Source: Aquibacillus koreensis
GTDB lineage: Bacteria > Bacillota > Bacilli > Bacillales > Amphibacillaceae
DNA: 64,000 nucleotides
Assembly (NCBI RefSeq): GCF_025154055.1
Contig: NZ_JAOALK010000055.1
Span: 1-64,000, forward strand
Direction of reading: 5' to 3'
Shown here: one piece after another, positions 1 through 7,791 of the stretch
Layout: every line of letters starts with the position of its first letter
How positions within the stretch are numbered: the stretch's first letter is position 1
The notes under the pieces: generated by a model
Database searches by the model: none
Seen by the model: only the letters and a program-made list of their open reading frames with translations
What the model was told of the DNA's origin: nothing
Made by a program: the position numbers and the translations under genes

Positions 1-32
1 CACTACATGAAAAGTGTATAAATGGAATAAAA

Positions 33-148
33 GACAACCGTAAGGTTGTCATGAACAGTGGTATTAAAATTAATAGAATGAAAATAACAAAAAAACAGCT
101 TAAAAGTAAAAAGGGGAGTTTGACTTTGCTTCCTTCTCCGTAAGGAGA
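33..148 (+). promoter_or_regulatory. Two short hairpins with GTAA loops upstream of small ORFs
   Basis: Positions 33-50 form a 7-bp stem (GACAACC/GGTTGTC) with a GTAA loop. Positions 135-148 form TCTCC/GGAGA, again closed by GTAA. The second stem contains the SD of the ORF at 157, so it could hide it. A role in a cold-shock-type leader is only inference, based on the cold-inducible family of the gene at 428. Confidence 0.35.
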
Positions 149-156
149 GAAAACGA

Positions 157-339
157 ATGCTAATGTGGTCAGTGGACCGCTTGTGCGTTGGGTGCTACCC
201 CTACTGCCAGTTCCTATATCCAAAGTGTAGTTTTTGTACTCTAAACATAGCTGCTACATGTACGAATAGAGAGAAACAGTATGTAGAACCCACGTGGGCT
301 TGCCCCGTGGAGAAGTCAGTGAAAACAATTAAGTTGTAA
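157..339 (+). CDS. Small cysteine-rich protein (uncertain)
   Basis: A possible 60-residue protein with seven cysteines, several in CxxC or CxxxC spacing (CVGC near residue 10, CSFC near 24), which would suit metal binding. A good SD (AAGGAGAG, 7 nt upstream) precedes the ATG, but it sits in a small hairpin. I recognise no family. It lies 88 bp upstream of the zinc-ribbon-like YdjO-type gene in the same direction, so co-transcription is possible. The length is marginal and the composition could be chance; treat it as a candidate only. Confidence 0.3.
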   Translation: MLMWSVDRLCVGCYPYCQFLYPKCSFCTLNIAATCTNREKQYVEPTWACPVEKSVKTIKL

Positions 340-427
340 GAAAGTTTTAATAAAGCGCTTACATAATTTGGTTATATGATCATAATGAGATATAATAGAA
401 CTAATACCCAGGAAAGGGGATGCCAAA

Positions 428-610
428 ATGGCTTATTATAATAATAAAAGAGAACCTTTACCAGAAGTTGAAACAACGGTTTGGGCTTGTACGAGTGATA
501 CATGTCCTGGTTGGATGAGACAGAATTATTCGTTTGAGGAAGAGCCGGCTTGTCCGTTATGCAAATCAGAGATGGTGAAAGAAGAGCGAACTATAACCAA
601 ACTGGATTAG
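428..610 (+). CDS. YdjO-like cold-inducible small protein
   Basis: A 60-residue protein resembling B. subtilis YdjO, a small cold-inducible protein of unknown biochemical role. Two cysteine pairs are visible: a CTSDTC-GW segment near residues 21-28 and CPLC near 42-45, the layout of a zinc ribbon. A tryptophan (VWAC) precedes the first pair as in the family. The SD AAGGGG lies just upstream of the ATG. A hairpin terminator follows about 70 bp downstream, so the gene appears to end its transcript. Family assignment is from motif memory; the function is not known. Confidence 0.8.
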   Translation: MAYYNNKREPLPEVETTVWACTSDTCPGWMRQNYSFEEEPACPLCKSEMVKEERTITKLD

Positions 611-678
611 GAAATTTAAACTAATTAAATAATAAGCTTATCCTGTACATTCTATGTGTAGGATCTATATGCTGACAT

Positions 679-711
679 AAAAAGGAGCTTGGAATATGCA
701 AGCTCCTTTTC
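679..711 (+). terminator. Hairpin terminator after the YdjO-like gene
   Basis: A perfect 12-bp stem (AAAAGGAGCTTG / CAAGCTCCTTTT) with a 7-nt loop; the T tract forms the end of the 3' arm. Confidence 0.7.
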
Positions 712-970
712 ACCGTTGTTTACACCCTATATTCTTCCTATAGCTTCGGAATAACATAGTCCCGATTCACCGTACAACTCAATCCATTATAACTTTCTAC
801 GGTGAAATCCATTAATAAACAAAAAGTTATAAAATGTTATCGTTTCCTACCAGACTTTAAACAGCCATAAAACAACAATGTTCGCTATACTATGTGTGAA
901 AACAGCTGCTAATTATGACTCTATTCTGCAATAAAACCCGATTTAAAACAAGGATCTTTGAATTGTTTGC

Positions 971-982
971 GAAACCGATTTC
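971..982. promoter_or_regulatory. LacI-type operator, distal site
   Basis: GAAACCGATTTC is a near-palindrome matching the perfect site at 1118 in 11 of 12 positions. It lies about 240 bp upstream of the sugar-binding protein gene. The likely binder is the LacI-family regulator encoded at 4543 (inference). The surrounding 611-1210 stretch holds no gene that I can see. Confidence 0.5.
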
Positions 983-1058
983 TTAGACTTGGATAAAAAA
1001 TAATAAAAAATTTCTAAAAATTGCTTGTTTTTGAAACATTTACGTAATATACTCTTAC

Positions 1059-1073
1059 TAGAAAGCGATTACA
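1059..1073 (+). promoter_or_regulatory. cre-like CcpA site
   Basis: TAGAAAGCGATTACA matches the cre consensus WTGNAARCGNWWWCA at 14 of 15 positions. It lies upstream of the sugar ABC operon, consistent with carbon catabolite repression. Confidence 0.6.
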
Positions 1074-1117
1074 TTACACTGCAGTGTGCTAATTGCTATA
1101 TATTTTTTACTTTTAAC

Positions 1118-1129
1118 GAAACCGGTTTC
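1118..1129. promoter_or_regulatory. LacI-type operator, proximal site
   Basis: GAAACCGGTTTC is a perfect 12-bp palindrome with the central CG step typical of LacI-family operators, 80 bp upstream of the binding-protein start. Related sites are at 971 and 4430. Confidence 0.65.
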
Positions 1130-1210
1130 CTAAGTCAGAAACACACCTAGGCGTTTACAAAAAGAGTAAGTAATGTATTTTGAAACTATGAAAAGGTGGG
1201 GGTTTTTGTT

Positions 1211-2548
1211 ATGAAAAAGTGGTTTTTATTAGTAGTTTTACTTGGATTAATGCTTTTCGTTGTAGCTTGTAGTGATGACTCAAGCAGTAGTGATTCAGAT
1301 GGCAATGCTGGAAATAATTCAGATGGCGAAACAAATACAGATAATGGAGGAAGTGGAGACAGTGATAGCGGTGGCGATCCTGTTGAATTAGACTTCTGGG
1401 TGTTTGGTAATGCTGGTTATGACGTTTTGGCGGAAGAATACAAGAAAGACAATCCAAATGTCACAATCAATATTAACGAAGGTGAAATGGCTGACCAACA
1501 CAACAACTTATTTACATCTATTTCCGGCGGTAGTGGTGCACCTGACATCGCAATGGTTGAAGTTAGTGAAATTGCTAAATTCATGGAAGCAAGTGATCAG
1601 TTCTATAACTTAAATGATTATGGTGCTGCTGATGTTGGTGGTAACTTCTTAGAATGGAAATGGCAACAAGCACAAAGTGTAGACGGATCTTTCCAGATTG
1701 GTTTACCTACTGACATTGGTCCTACAACAATGTTCTATCGTACGGACGTAATGGAAGAAGCTGGCTTACCAACAGATCGTGATGAGTTAGCTGCTGAGCT
1801 AGATACTTGGGATGCTTATTATGAAGCAGCCAAAACTATTAAAGATGCTACAGATAAGCCAATTGCTGATGCACCAAAATTAGTATTTAACGCACTTCGT
1901 GACCAAGAGGAGCAGCAATACTTTGATGAAGAAGGTAATTTAATTATTGATAATGTAAAAGAAGCATATGACTATACGACTAAGATGATTGGAGAAGGCC
2001 TTATTGGTCAAAACTCACTATGGACTCCTGAGTGGGGTAGTGCAATGGCGGATGGTAGCTATGCAACAATGCCTGGTGCGCCTGGTTGGATGGTAGGTAA
2101 CGTAAAAGGTAATGCTCCTGATGCTAGTGGATTATGGGATATTGCTTCCATTCCTGAAGGTGCAGGTAACTGGGGTGGATCATTCTTAACAGTTCCAGCT
2201 GAGTCTGAGCATCCACAAGAAGCGTATGACTTTATTGCTTGGTTAACTGCTCCAGAACAACAGTTAAAAGCATTCCATGAAAAAGGTTTGTTCCCATCTG
2301 CTCCAGATGTATATGAAAACGAAGAATTCTTAGCTACAACTGATGAATACTTCAATGGAGCTCCAACAGCAGCAATTTTTGCTGAAGCTGCAAAGTCTGT
2401 TACACCAGTTTATATGGGTGTTAATTACTCAATCGTAGATACCGAACTTGATACAGCAATTACAAATGTTGCGGTTGAAGGCGCTGATCCACAAGATGAG
2501 TGGGACGCTGCAGTAGAACGAATTGAAACACAACTTGAAAGACAATAA
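1211..2548 (+). CDS. Sugar ABC transporter substrate-binding lipoprotein
   Basis: A 445-residue extracellular lipoprotein of the MalE-like (CUT1) family that captures sugar for the two permeases that follow. It has a signal peptide with a lipobox ending FVVAC, so Cys20 should be lipidated, followed by a Ser/Asp/Gly-rich linker to about residue 55, then the two-lobe binding domain. I chose the ATG at 1211 over an in-frame GTG at 1196, which lies inside the SD (AGGTGGGGG). The nearby GH1 beta-glucosidase suggests a beta-glucoside or cello-oligosaccharide substrate; this is inference. No ATPase gene is present, so a shared MsmX-type ATPase elsewhere must power it. LacI-type operators and a cre site lie upstream. 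Confidence 0.9.
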   Translation: MKKWFLLVVLLGLMLFVVACSDDSSSSDSDGNAGNNSDGETNTDNGGSGDSDSGGDPVELDFWVFGNAGYDVLAEEYKKDNPNVTININEGEMADQHNNLFTSISGGSGAPDIAMVEVSEIAKFMEASDQFYNLNDYGAADVGGNFLEWKWQQAQSVDGSFQIGLPTDIGPTTMFYRTDVMEEAGLPTDRDELAAELDTWDAYYEAAKTIKDATDKPIADAPKLVFNALRDQEEQQYFDEEGNLIIDNVKEAYDYTTKMIGEGLIGQNSLWTPEWGSAMADGSYATMPGAPGWMVGNVKGNAPDASGLWDIASIPEGAGNWGGSFLTVPAESEHPQEAYDFIAWLTAPEQQLKAFHEKGLFPSAPDVYENEEFLATTDEYFNGAPTAAIFAEAAKSVTPVYMGVNYSIVDTELDTAITNVAVEGADPQDEWDAAVERIETQLERQ

Positions 2549-2559
2549 AGGATGATTGT

Positions 2560-2591
2560 CGAGCGATCAATGTAAATGCATTGATCGCTCG
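2560..2591 (+). other. Strong intercistronic hairpin after the binding-protein gene
   Basis: A perfect 13-bp stem (CGAGCGATCAATG / CATTGATCGCTCG) with a 6-nt loop and no T run after it, placed between the binding-protein and permease genes. Such hairpins usually protect the upstream mRNA end, giving more binding protein than permease. Confidence 0.7.
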
Positions 2592-2615
2592 ATATCAATG
2601 GAAGGAGAGATACCA

Positions 2616-3551
2616 TTGGCAAGAATGAATACAGAGACACAAGTACAAATGCCTTCACCGAAGAAAAAATCATCCTTAAGTGAAAAAACAAAAGAATCTC
2701 TGTCAGGTTATTTATATATTTCTCCCTTTTTCATTTTATTTGCTATTTTTGGGTTATTTCCAATTTTGTTTAGTTTTTATCTTGGCTTTCAGAAATGGAA
2801 TGGACTAGGAGAAATGGAGTTTGTTGGGTTTCAGAATTTTAAATGGATCTTAACGGACCCATTGTTTTGGAAATCATTAACGAACACACTATATATGTGG
2901 GTAATCGGTACAATTCCGCAGCTCATCATTGGTATTATATTAGCTTATGCGCTAAATTCTGCTTTGATCAAAGCAAAAAGCTTTTTCCGTGTTTCGATTT
3001 TTATGCCTTACGTAACATCGACCGTAGCGGTAGCTATTGTTTTCGGGATTATGTTTAATAGCCAAGATTTTGGATTGTTTAATGTTATTCTTGGATGGTT
3101 TGGTGTAGATGCAGTTAGTTGGGGGACATCGGAGTGGGGCGTAAAGATCGCCATTTCAACGATGGTTTTCTGGCGCTGGGTAGGATATAACACGATCATA
3201 TACTTAGCAGGATTGCAAGGGATTCCAAAAGAACTGTATGAAGCTGCCATAATTGATGGAGCGACAATCAGGCAGAAAATTCAATATATAACGATACCAT
3301 TACTTAGACCAATTATTATTTTGACCGTATTCACCTCAACCATTGGTGCTTTGCAATTATTCACAGAACCGTTGATTTTCATCGGTAGAACGTATCGTGA
3401 AGAAGGTATTACAGTGGTGCTTTACTTATATCGTGAGGCTTTTGCTAACTTAGCATTTGGACCAGCATCTGCCGCTGCGATTATCTTATTCATTATAATT
3501 ATTGTCATTTCTTCGATCAACGTACTGGTTGCGAATCGAATTAGTCGATAA
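2616..3551 (+). CDS. Sugar ABC transporter permease, MalF-like
   Basis: A 311-residue membrane permease of the binding-protein-dependent CUT1 class. It has about six membrane segments after a polar N-terminus and the EAA loop (YEAAIIDGAT, then IPLLRP) that docks the ATPase. I chose TTG at 2616 because the SD AAGGAGAG ends 6 nt before it; the next ATG (2625) is too far, and an open stretch back to 2556 would cross the hairpin. It pairs with the permease at 3567 and the binding protein at 1211. Confidence 0.88.
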   Translation: MARMNTETQVQMPSPKKKSSLSEKTKESLSGYLYISPFFILFAIFGLFPILFSFYLGFQKWNGLGEMEFVGFQNFKWILTDPLFWKSLTNTLYMWVIGTIPQLIIGIILAYALNSALIKAKSFFRVSIFMPYVTSTVAVAIVFGIMFNSQDFGLFNVILGWFGVDAVSWGTSEWGVKIAISTMVFWRWVGYNTIIYLAGLQGIPKELYEAAIIDGATIRQKIQYITIPLLRPIIILTVFTSTIGALQLFTEPLIFIGRTYREEGITVVLYLYREAFANLAFGPASAAAIILFIIIIVISSINVLVANRISR

Positions 3552-3566
3552 GGAGGGTGCTTTAAA

Positions 3567-4415
3567 ATGAGTGAAACAATAAAACATAATAATAGATTTT
3601 CGATATCAAAAGCTTTTGTTTATGTACTGTTGTCCATTGCAGCCTTCCTATCGATTTTTCCGTTATATTGGATGTTTGTAATGGCAACAAACCATAATAG
3701 TGCGATTAATAGTGTTCCACCTGCATTCTTACCAGGTGGTGAATTAGTAACAAACTTTACAAATGTAGTAAACACAATTGATTTCTTCGGTGCAATTTGG
3801 AACTCATTAATTGTATCTGCAGTGACAACGGTTGGCGTCCTGTTCTTATGTTCATTGGCCGGCTTTGCATTTGCTAAGTTTCATTTTAAAGGGAAGAACT
3901 TTTTGTTTATTGCGATTTTAGTAACGATGATGATTCCACCTCAGTTAGGATTAATTCCTCAATATATTATCATTACTAAACTAGACTGGTTAAATGATCT
4001 AAGAGCGATTATTGTCCCAGGTTTAATTGATGCATTTGGTATTTTCTGGATGAGGCAATATATAAGTAGTAACGTTCCAGATGAATTGGTCGATGCTGCT
4101 AGGATTGACGGTTGTACCAATTTCAGAGTGTATTGGAATATCGCAGTTCCTGTTATTATTCCAGCATTTGCGACACTAGCGATCATTAAGTTTATGTATA
4201 TTTGGAACGATTTCCTATGGCCGTTAGTCGTTTTACGTGAAGATTCATCTTTCACAATACAAGTTGCACTGCGCGGATTGATTGATAACTATGTTCGCGA
4301 TAATGGCATGATCTTATCGGGAACATTTTGGGCTACAGTTCCATTAATTATTATCTTCCTATTATTAAACAGGTTGTTTATTGCAAGTTTGACAGAAGGG
4401 GCGGTTAAGAGCTAA
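3567..4415 (+). CDS. Sugar ABC transporter permease, MalG-like
   Basis: A 282-residue inner-membrane permease and partner of the preceding gene. It has six predicted membrane segments and an EAA loop variant (LVDAARIDGCT, then VPVIIP). The SD AAGGAGGG precedes the ATG and the gap to the upstream gene is 15 bp, so they form one operon. The C-terminus (LTEGAVKS) is typical of the family. No ATPase gene follows; the next feature is an operator-like site and the LacI regulator. Confidence 0.9.
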   Translation: MSETIKHNNRFSISKAFVYVLLSIAAFLSIFPLYWMFVMATNHNSAINSVPPAFLPGGELVTNFTNVVNTIDFFGAIWNSLIVSAVTTVGVLFLCSLAGFAFAKFHFKGKNFLFIAILVTMMIPPQLGLIPQYIIITKLDWLNDLRAIIVPGLIDAFGIFWMRQYISSNVPDELVDAARIDGCTNFRVYWNIAVPVIIPAFATLAIIKFMYIWNDFLWPLVVLREDSSFTIQVALRGLIDNYVRDNGMILSGTFWATVPLIIIFLLLNRLFIASLTEGAVKS

Positions 4416-4429
4416 AAGAGTTATATAGG

Positions 4430-4441
4430 GAAACCGATTTA
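4430..4441. promoter_or_regulatory. LacI-type operator-like site before the regulator gene
   Basis: GAAACCGATTTA shares its first 11 bases with the site at 971. It lies 100 bp upstream of the LacI-type gene, consistent with autoregulation. Confidence 0.45.
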
Positions 4442-4542
4442 CTTATTTCCTAAATACAAAGGCTTGTTAGTTACGTAACAAAGTGTAATGTATTATAATG
4501 GAAACAACTAACCTATATAACTATAAAATTGAGGGATAATCG

Positions 4543-5577
4543 ATGAAGCTAACGATCAAGGACATAGCAAGAATGGCAGGAGTATCTCCAGGCACAGTTT
4601 CAAAGGTAATAAACAGTACAGGGAACATTAGCCAAAAAACAATTGATAAAGTGATGGAAGTAATTGAGGAGACTGGTTATAAGCCGAGTTTTTCAGCAAA
4701 ATCACTTGCGACCAAGAAATCTAACCTAATCGGGTTAATTTACGCAGGGGAAGTAAATGTAGAATTTAACCACCCATTTTTTAATGAAGTTATTAACTCC
4801 TTTAAAAATGCGATTGGTCAACTAGGATACGATATATTAGTTTTTTCAAATAAAGAGTTTAATAAGGAAAAAGAAGATTACTTAGCACGGTGCAAGCACT
4901 TCCAATTAGATGGTTGTTTAATCGTAGCTGGGGACCATATAGAAGAGGCTTTAAAGCAATTAGACCAAAGTGAAATTCCTTGTGTGGGTGTAGACTTAGA
5001 GCTAAAAGGTACGAATTCAAGCTATGTGACAACCGATAATAGTAAGGTATCGTCCAAGGTAGTAGAATACTTGTACTTAAATGCGATAAAAGAGGTTGCA
5101 TTTATTGGTGGGCCTGATGATTCGGTCATCTCTAACATTCGAAAAGAGTCTTTTATTCACCATATGAATTTGTTTGGTATGTCTGTACGTCCAAATTGGA
5201 TTAAGTATGGTAACTATTTTGAACAAAGTGGCTATGACTTGATGCAAGAAGTCTTAGCGCAAAAGCCTTATCCACAAGTCGTATTTGCTGCCTCTGATAT
5301 GATGGCGTTGGGTGCATTAAAGGCAATTAAGGAAAAGAGAATGAAGGTACCTGACGACATCAAGGTTATTGGTTGTGATGACATAGAAGCATGTCGATAT
5401 ACGGATCCACCACTTGCTACAGTGAGACAAGATAAAGACAAGATCGGAAAATTAGCAGCTTACATGTTACACGACTTAATTAATGGAAATACCGAATCAG
5501 GTTCATTATTGGTAGATCCTGAATTAGTCATACGTGAATCTTGTAAGATTGAAAACTATCTCAAAGTTAGAGGGTGA
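4543..5577 (+). CDS. LacI-family transcriptional regulator
   Basis: A 344-residue LacI/GalR regulator. The N-terminal helix-turn-helix (TIKDIARMAGVSPGTVSKVI, residues 3-22) is followed by a hinge and a periplasmic-binding-like sugar-sensing domain ending near residue 340. It lies directly after the importer genes and before the yesL-like and beta-glucosidase genes, so its likely regulon is this cluster. The three GAAACCGRTTTM sites at 971, 1118 and 4430 are the obvious operator candidates. The effector is unknown. Confidence 0.9.
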   Translation: MKLTIKDIARMAGVSPGTVSKVINSTGNISQKTIDKVMEVIEETGYKPSFSAKSLATKKSNLIGLIYAGEVNVEFNHPFFNEVINSFKNAIGQLGYDILVFSNKEFNKEKEDYLARCKHFQLDGCLIVAGDHIEEALKQLDQSEIPCVGVDLELKGTNSSYVTTDNSKVSSKVVEYLYLNAIKEVAFIGGPDDSVISNIRKESFIHHMNLFGMSVRPNWIKYGNYFEQSGYDLMQEVLAQKPYPQVVFAASDMMALGALKAIKEKRMKVPDDIKVIGCDDIEACRYTDPPLATVRQDKDKIGKLAAYMLHDLINGNTESGSLLVDPELVIRESCKIENYLKVRG

Positions 5578-5581
5578 AGCT

Positions 5582-6205
5582 ATGGAGAAAACAGATAATA
5601 TATTTTTCCGTGTTCTTGATATTTTCGCCCATTTTGTTTTATTGAATGTGCTATGGATGATTGCTTGCATACCAATCGTAACCTTCTTTCCGGCAACCAC
5701 TGCGATGTTCGCGGTCGTTCGGAAATGGTCAACGCAAGGGATAGAAGCAGGAGCAGTAAGACCATTTATTCGATCCTTTAAAGAGAACTTTAAGAAAAGC
5801 TTTCTTCTCGGAATCGTCGGTCTTTTTGTAACAATCATCCTAGTATTGGATTATTCGATCGTATTGGAAAATGAATTTACCGGTAGGAGTGTCGTTTTAA
5901 CACTACTCTTATTTGCGACAATCTTATTTGCTTTTACTAGTCTTTACGTCTTCTTTATTCTAGTAAACTATGAACTTCGATTACGAGATACACTTAAGAA
6001 TGCTTTGTTTTTATCGATTAGCTATATCTTTCACACCCTTCTATGCTTTGTGATTATTTTTGGTATGATCATTGTCATCTATTTTATGCCAGCATTGTTT
6101 ATCATCTTTGGAAGCGTTTCATCATTTGTTCTATACTTTATTTTTCAAAATATTACTGTTCGCATCCAGCAATCTAGTAAAACATTAGGAAAAACGTCCG
6201 TATAA
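5582..6205 (+). CDS. YesL-like membrane protein (DUF624)
   Basis: A 207-residue protein with about five hydrophobic segments, resembling the DUF624/YesL family that recurs beside CUT1 sugar importers in Bacillales. The molecular role is not established; a function in sugar uptake is suspected from context. I placed the start at ATG 5582 because GAGGGTG lies 4-10 nt upstream, only 4 bp after the regulator stop, so translation is probably coupled. An earlier in-frame start at 5534 would overlap the regulator. Confidence 0.82.
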   Translation: MEKTDNIFFRVLDIFAHFVLLNVLWMIACIPIVTFFPATTAMFAVVRKWSTQGIEAGAVRPFIRSFKENFKKSFLLGIVGLFVTIILVLDYSIVLENEFTGRSVVLTLLLFATILFAFTSLYVFFILVNYELRLRDTLKNALFLSISYIFHTLLCFVIIFGMIIVIYFMPALFIIFGSVSSFVLYFIFQNITVRIQQSSKTLGKTSV

Positions 6206-6250
6206 ATCGAAACAACATTCCATCCATTGGGAGAAGTACGTCACGCTTAT

Positions 6251-6276
6251 TGTAAACAATTAATATTGTTCTTACA
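6251..6276. promoter_or_regulatory. Imperfect palindrome upstream of the beta-glucosidase gene
   Basis: TGTAAACAAT and ATTGT-TC-TTACA form 10-bp arms around TAAT with a 2-nt bulge, about 70 bp before the GH1 start. It may be an operator or a small RNA hairpin; no regulator can be assigned. Confidence 0.3.
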
Positions 6277-6342
6277 CATGTGCGTCATCCCTTTCTCGCA
6301 GGAGATGGTAGCATCGGGATTAAAAATAGGAGGGAGATTCAT

Positions 6343-7686
6343 ATGGCGATTATAAGATTTCCAGAAGATTTTAAATGGGGAGTTGCTACAGCTGCCTACC
6401 AAATTGAAGGGGCAGCTCATGAAGGTGGAAGAGGCAAGTCCATTTGGGATACCTTTTCTTACACTCCCGGAAAAGTATTAAACGGAGATAATGGTGATGT
6501 GGCTTGTGATAGCTATCATCGCTATCCAGAAGATGTGCAGTTAATGAAAGAGTTAGGGGTAGATATTTACCGATTTTCCGTGTCATGGCCTCGGATCTTC
6601 CCTAATGGTGTCGGAGAAGTAAATCAAGAAGGTCTTGATTATTATCATAGATTGGTAGATGAATTATTAGCAGCTGGAATTGAACCAATGTGCACACTAT
6701 ACCACTGGGACTTGCCGCAAGCCTTACAGGACAAAGGTGGTTGGGAGAATCGTGAAACCGTTGATGCTTTTGTAAACTATGCAGAAACGATGTTCCAATC
6801 TTTTGAAGGTAAAATAAAGTCTTGGTTGACGATTAATGAGCCATGGTGTGTTTCATTCTTATCAAATTACCTAGGCTTACATGCTCCTGGAAAAAAAGAT
6901 CTTTCTGCTGCGGTAACAATATCGCATCATTTACTCTTAGCACACGGAAAGGCCTCCTTGCGATTCAAAGAGCTCGATGTAGAAGGGCAAATAGGCTTCG
7001 CGCCAAACTTTACATGGTTAGATCCTTATAGTAATAGACAAGAAGATATCGATGCTTGTCAGCGAGGCATCGGTTGGATGGCAGATTGGTTTTTAGACCC
7101 AATCTTTAAAGGGACCTATCCTGATTATCTTGTGAAATTATATGAAGAAAATAATGCTACATTGCCAATTGAACCAGGGGACATGAATTTTATTAAAGAT
7201 TCCGTTGATTACATTGGTATCAATTACTATGAATCCAATGTTGGCCGCTTTAACGAAGATGCCGGCATCCTCCAAGTAGAAAATGTTGATATGGGATACA
7301 AACGAACAGATATCGGTTGGTATATTGAACCAGCCGGATTTTACAACATACTTACATATCTAACAGACCGATATGGAAAGATTCCAATGTACATTACAGA
7401 AAATGGGATTTGCATCAATGATGGTGTTGAAAATGGTGAAGTTAACGACTCCCGGAGAATTGATTATCTACAGGCGCACATTACGGCAGTGCACCGCAGC
7501 CTTCAATCAGGTGTTAATTTAAAAGGTTACATCACTTGGTCCTTACTCGATAATTTTGAGTGGGCAGAAGGCTATAGTAAGCGCTTTGGTTTAGTACATG
7601 TAAATTACCGGACATTGGAGAGAACCAAGAAAGATAGTTATTATTGGTATCAGAAAATAATCAATAATGGTTGGTTTACGGTATAG
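6343..7686 (+). CDS. GH1 beta-glucosidase
   Basis: A 447-residue cytoplasmic glycoside hydrolase family 1 enzyme, full length for the family, that hydrolyses terminal beta-glucosides such as cellobiose (or beta-galactosides or phospho-glycosides in some relatives). The acid/base is Glu166 in TINEPW and the nucleophile Glu353 in YITENG. The N-terminal FPEDFKWGVATAAYQIEG signature and the closing WSLLDNFEWAEGYSKRFGL block are present. There is no signal peptide. Start at ATG 6343 behind AGGAGGGAG; an in-frame extension to 6280 lacks an SD. Uptake by an ABC importer rather than a PTS argues for an unphosphorylated substrate. Confidence 0.93.
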   Translation: MAIIRFPEDFKWGVATAAYQIEGAAHEGGRGKSIWDTFSYTPGKVLNGDNGDVACDSYHRYPEDVQLMKELGVDIYRFSVSWPRIFPNGVGEVNQEGLDYYHRLVDELLAAGIEPMCTLYHWDLPQALQDKGGWENRETVDAFVNYAETMFQSFEGKIKSWLTINEPWCVSFLSNYLGLHAPGKKDLSAAVTISHHLLLAHGKASLRFKELDVEGQIGFAPNFTWLDPYSNRQEDIDACQRGIGWMADWFLDPIFKGTYPDYLVKLYEENNATLPIEPGDMNFIKDSVDYIGINYYESNVGRFNEDAGILQVENVDMGYKRTDIGWYIEPAGFYNILTYLTDRYGKIPMYITENGICINDGVENGEVNDSRRIDYLQAHITAVHRSLQSGVNLKGYITWSLLDNFEWAEGYSKRFGLVHVNYRTLERTKKDSYYWYQKIINNGWFTV

Positions 7687-7696
7687 ATGGAATAAG

Positions 7697-7733
7697 AAAG
7701 GTTCCCTTTGGTATGAAGGGAACCTTTTACATT
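7697..7733 (+). terminator. Terminator after the beta-glucosidase gene
   Basis: A 12-bp stem (AAAGGTTCCCTT / AAGGGAACCTTT) with a 7-nt loop, followed by TTACATTTT. Confidence 0.75.
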
Positions 7734-7791
7734 TTGTTATAAATCGCATAAATACATGTTCTAGTAAACAAAGAGATTGGAGAAAATTGTA

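Noticed and set aside
349-363. cre-like site upstream of the YdjO-like gene
   Set aside because: Only 13 of 15, with the TG missing; the AAGCGCTT palindrome may be chance and no catabolic gene follows.
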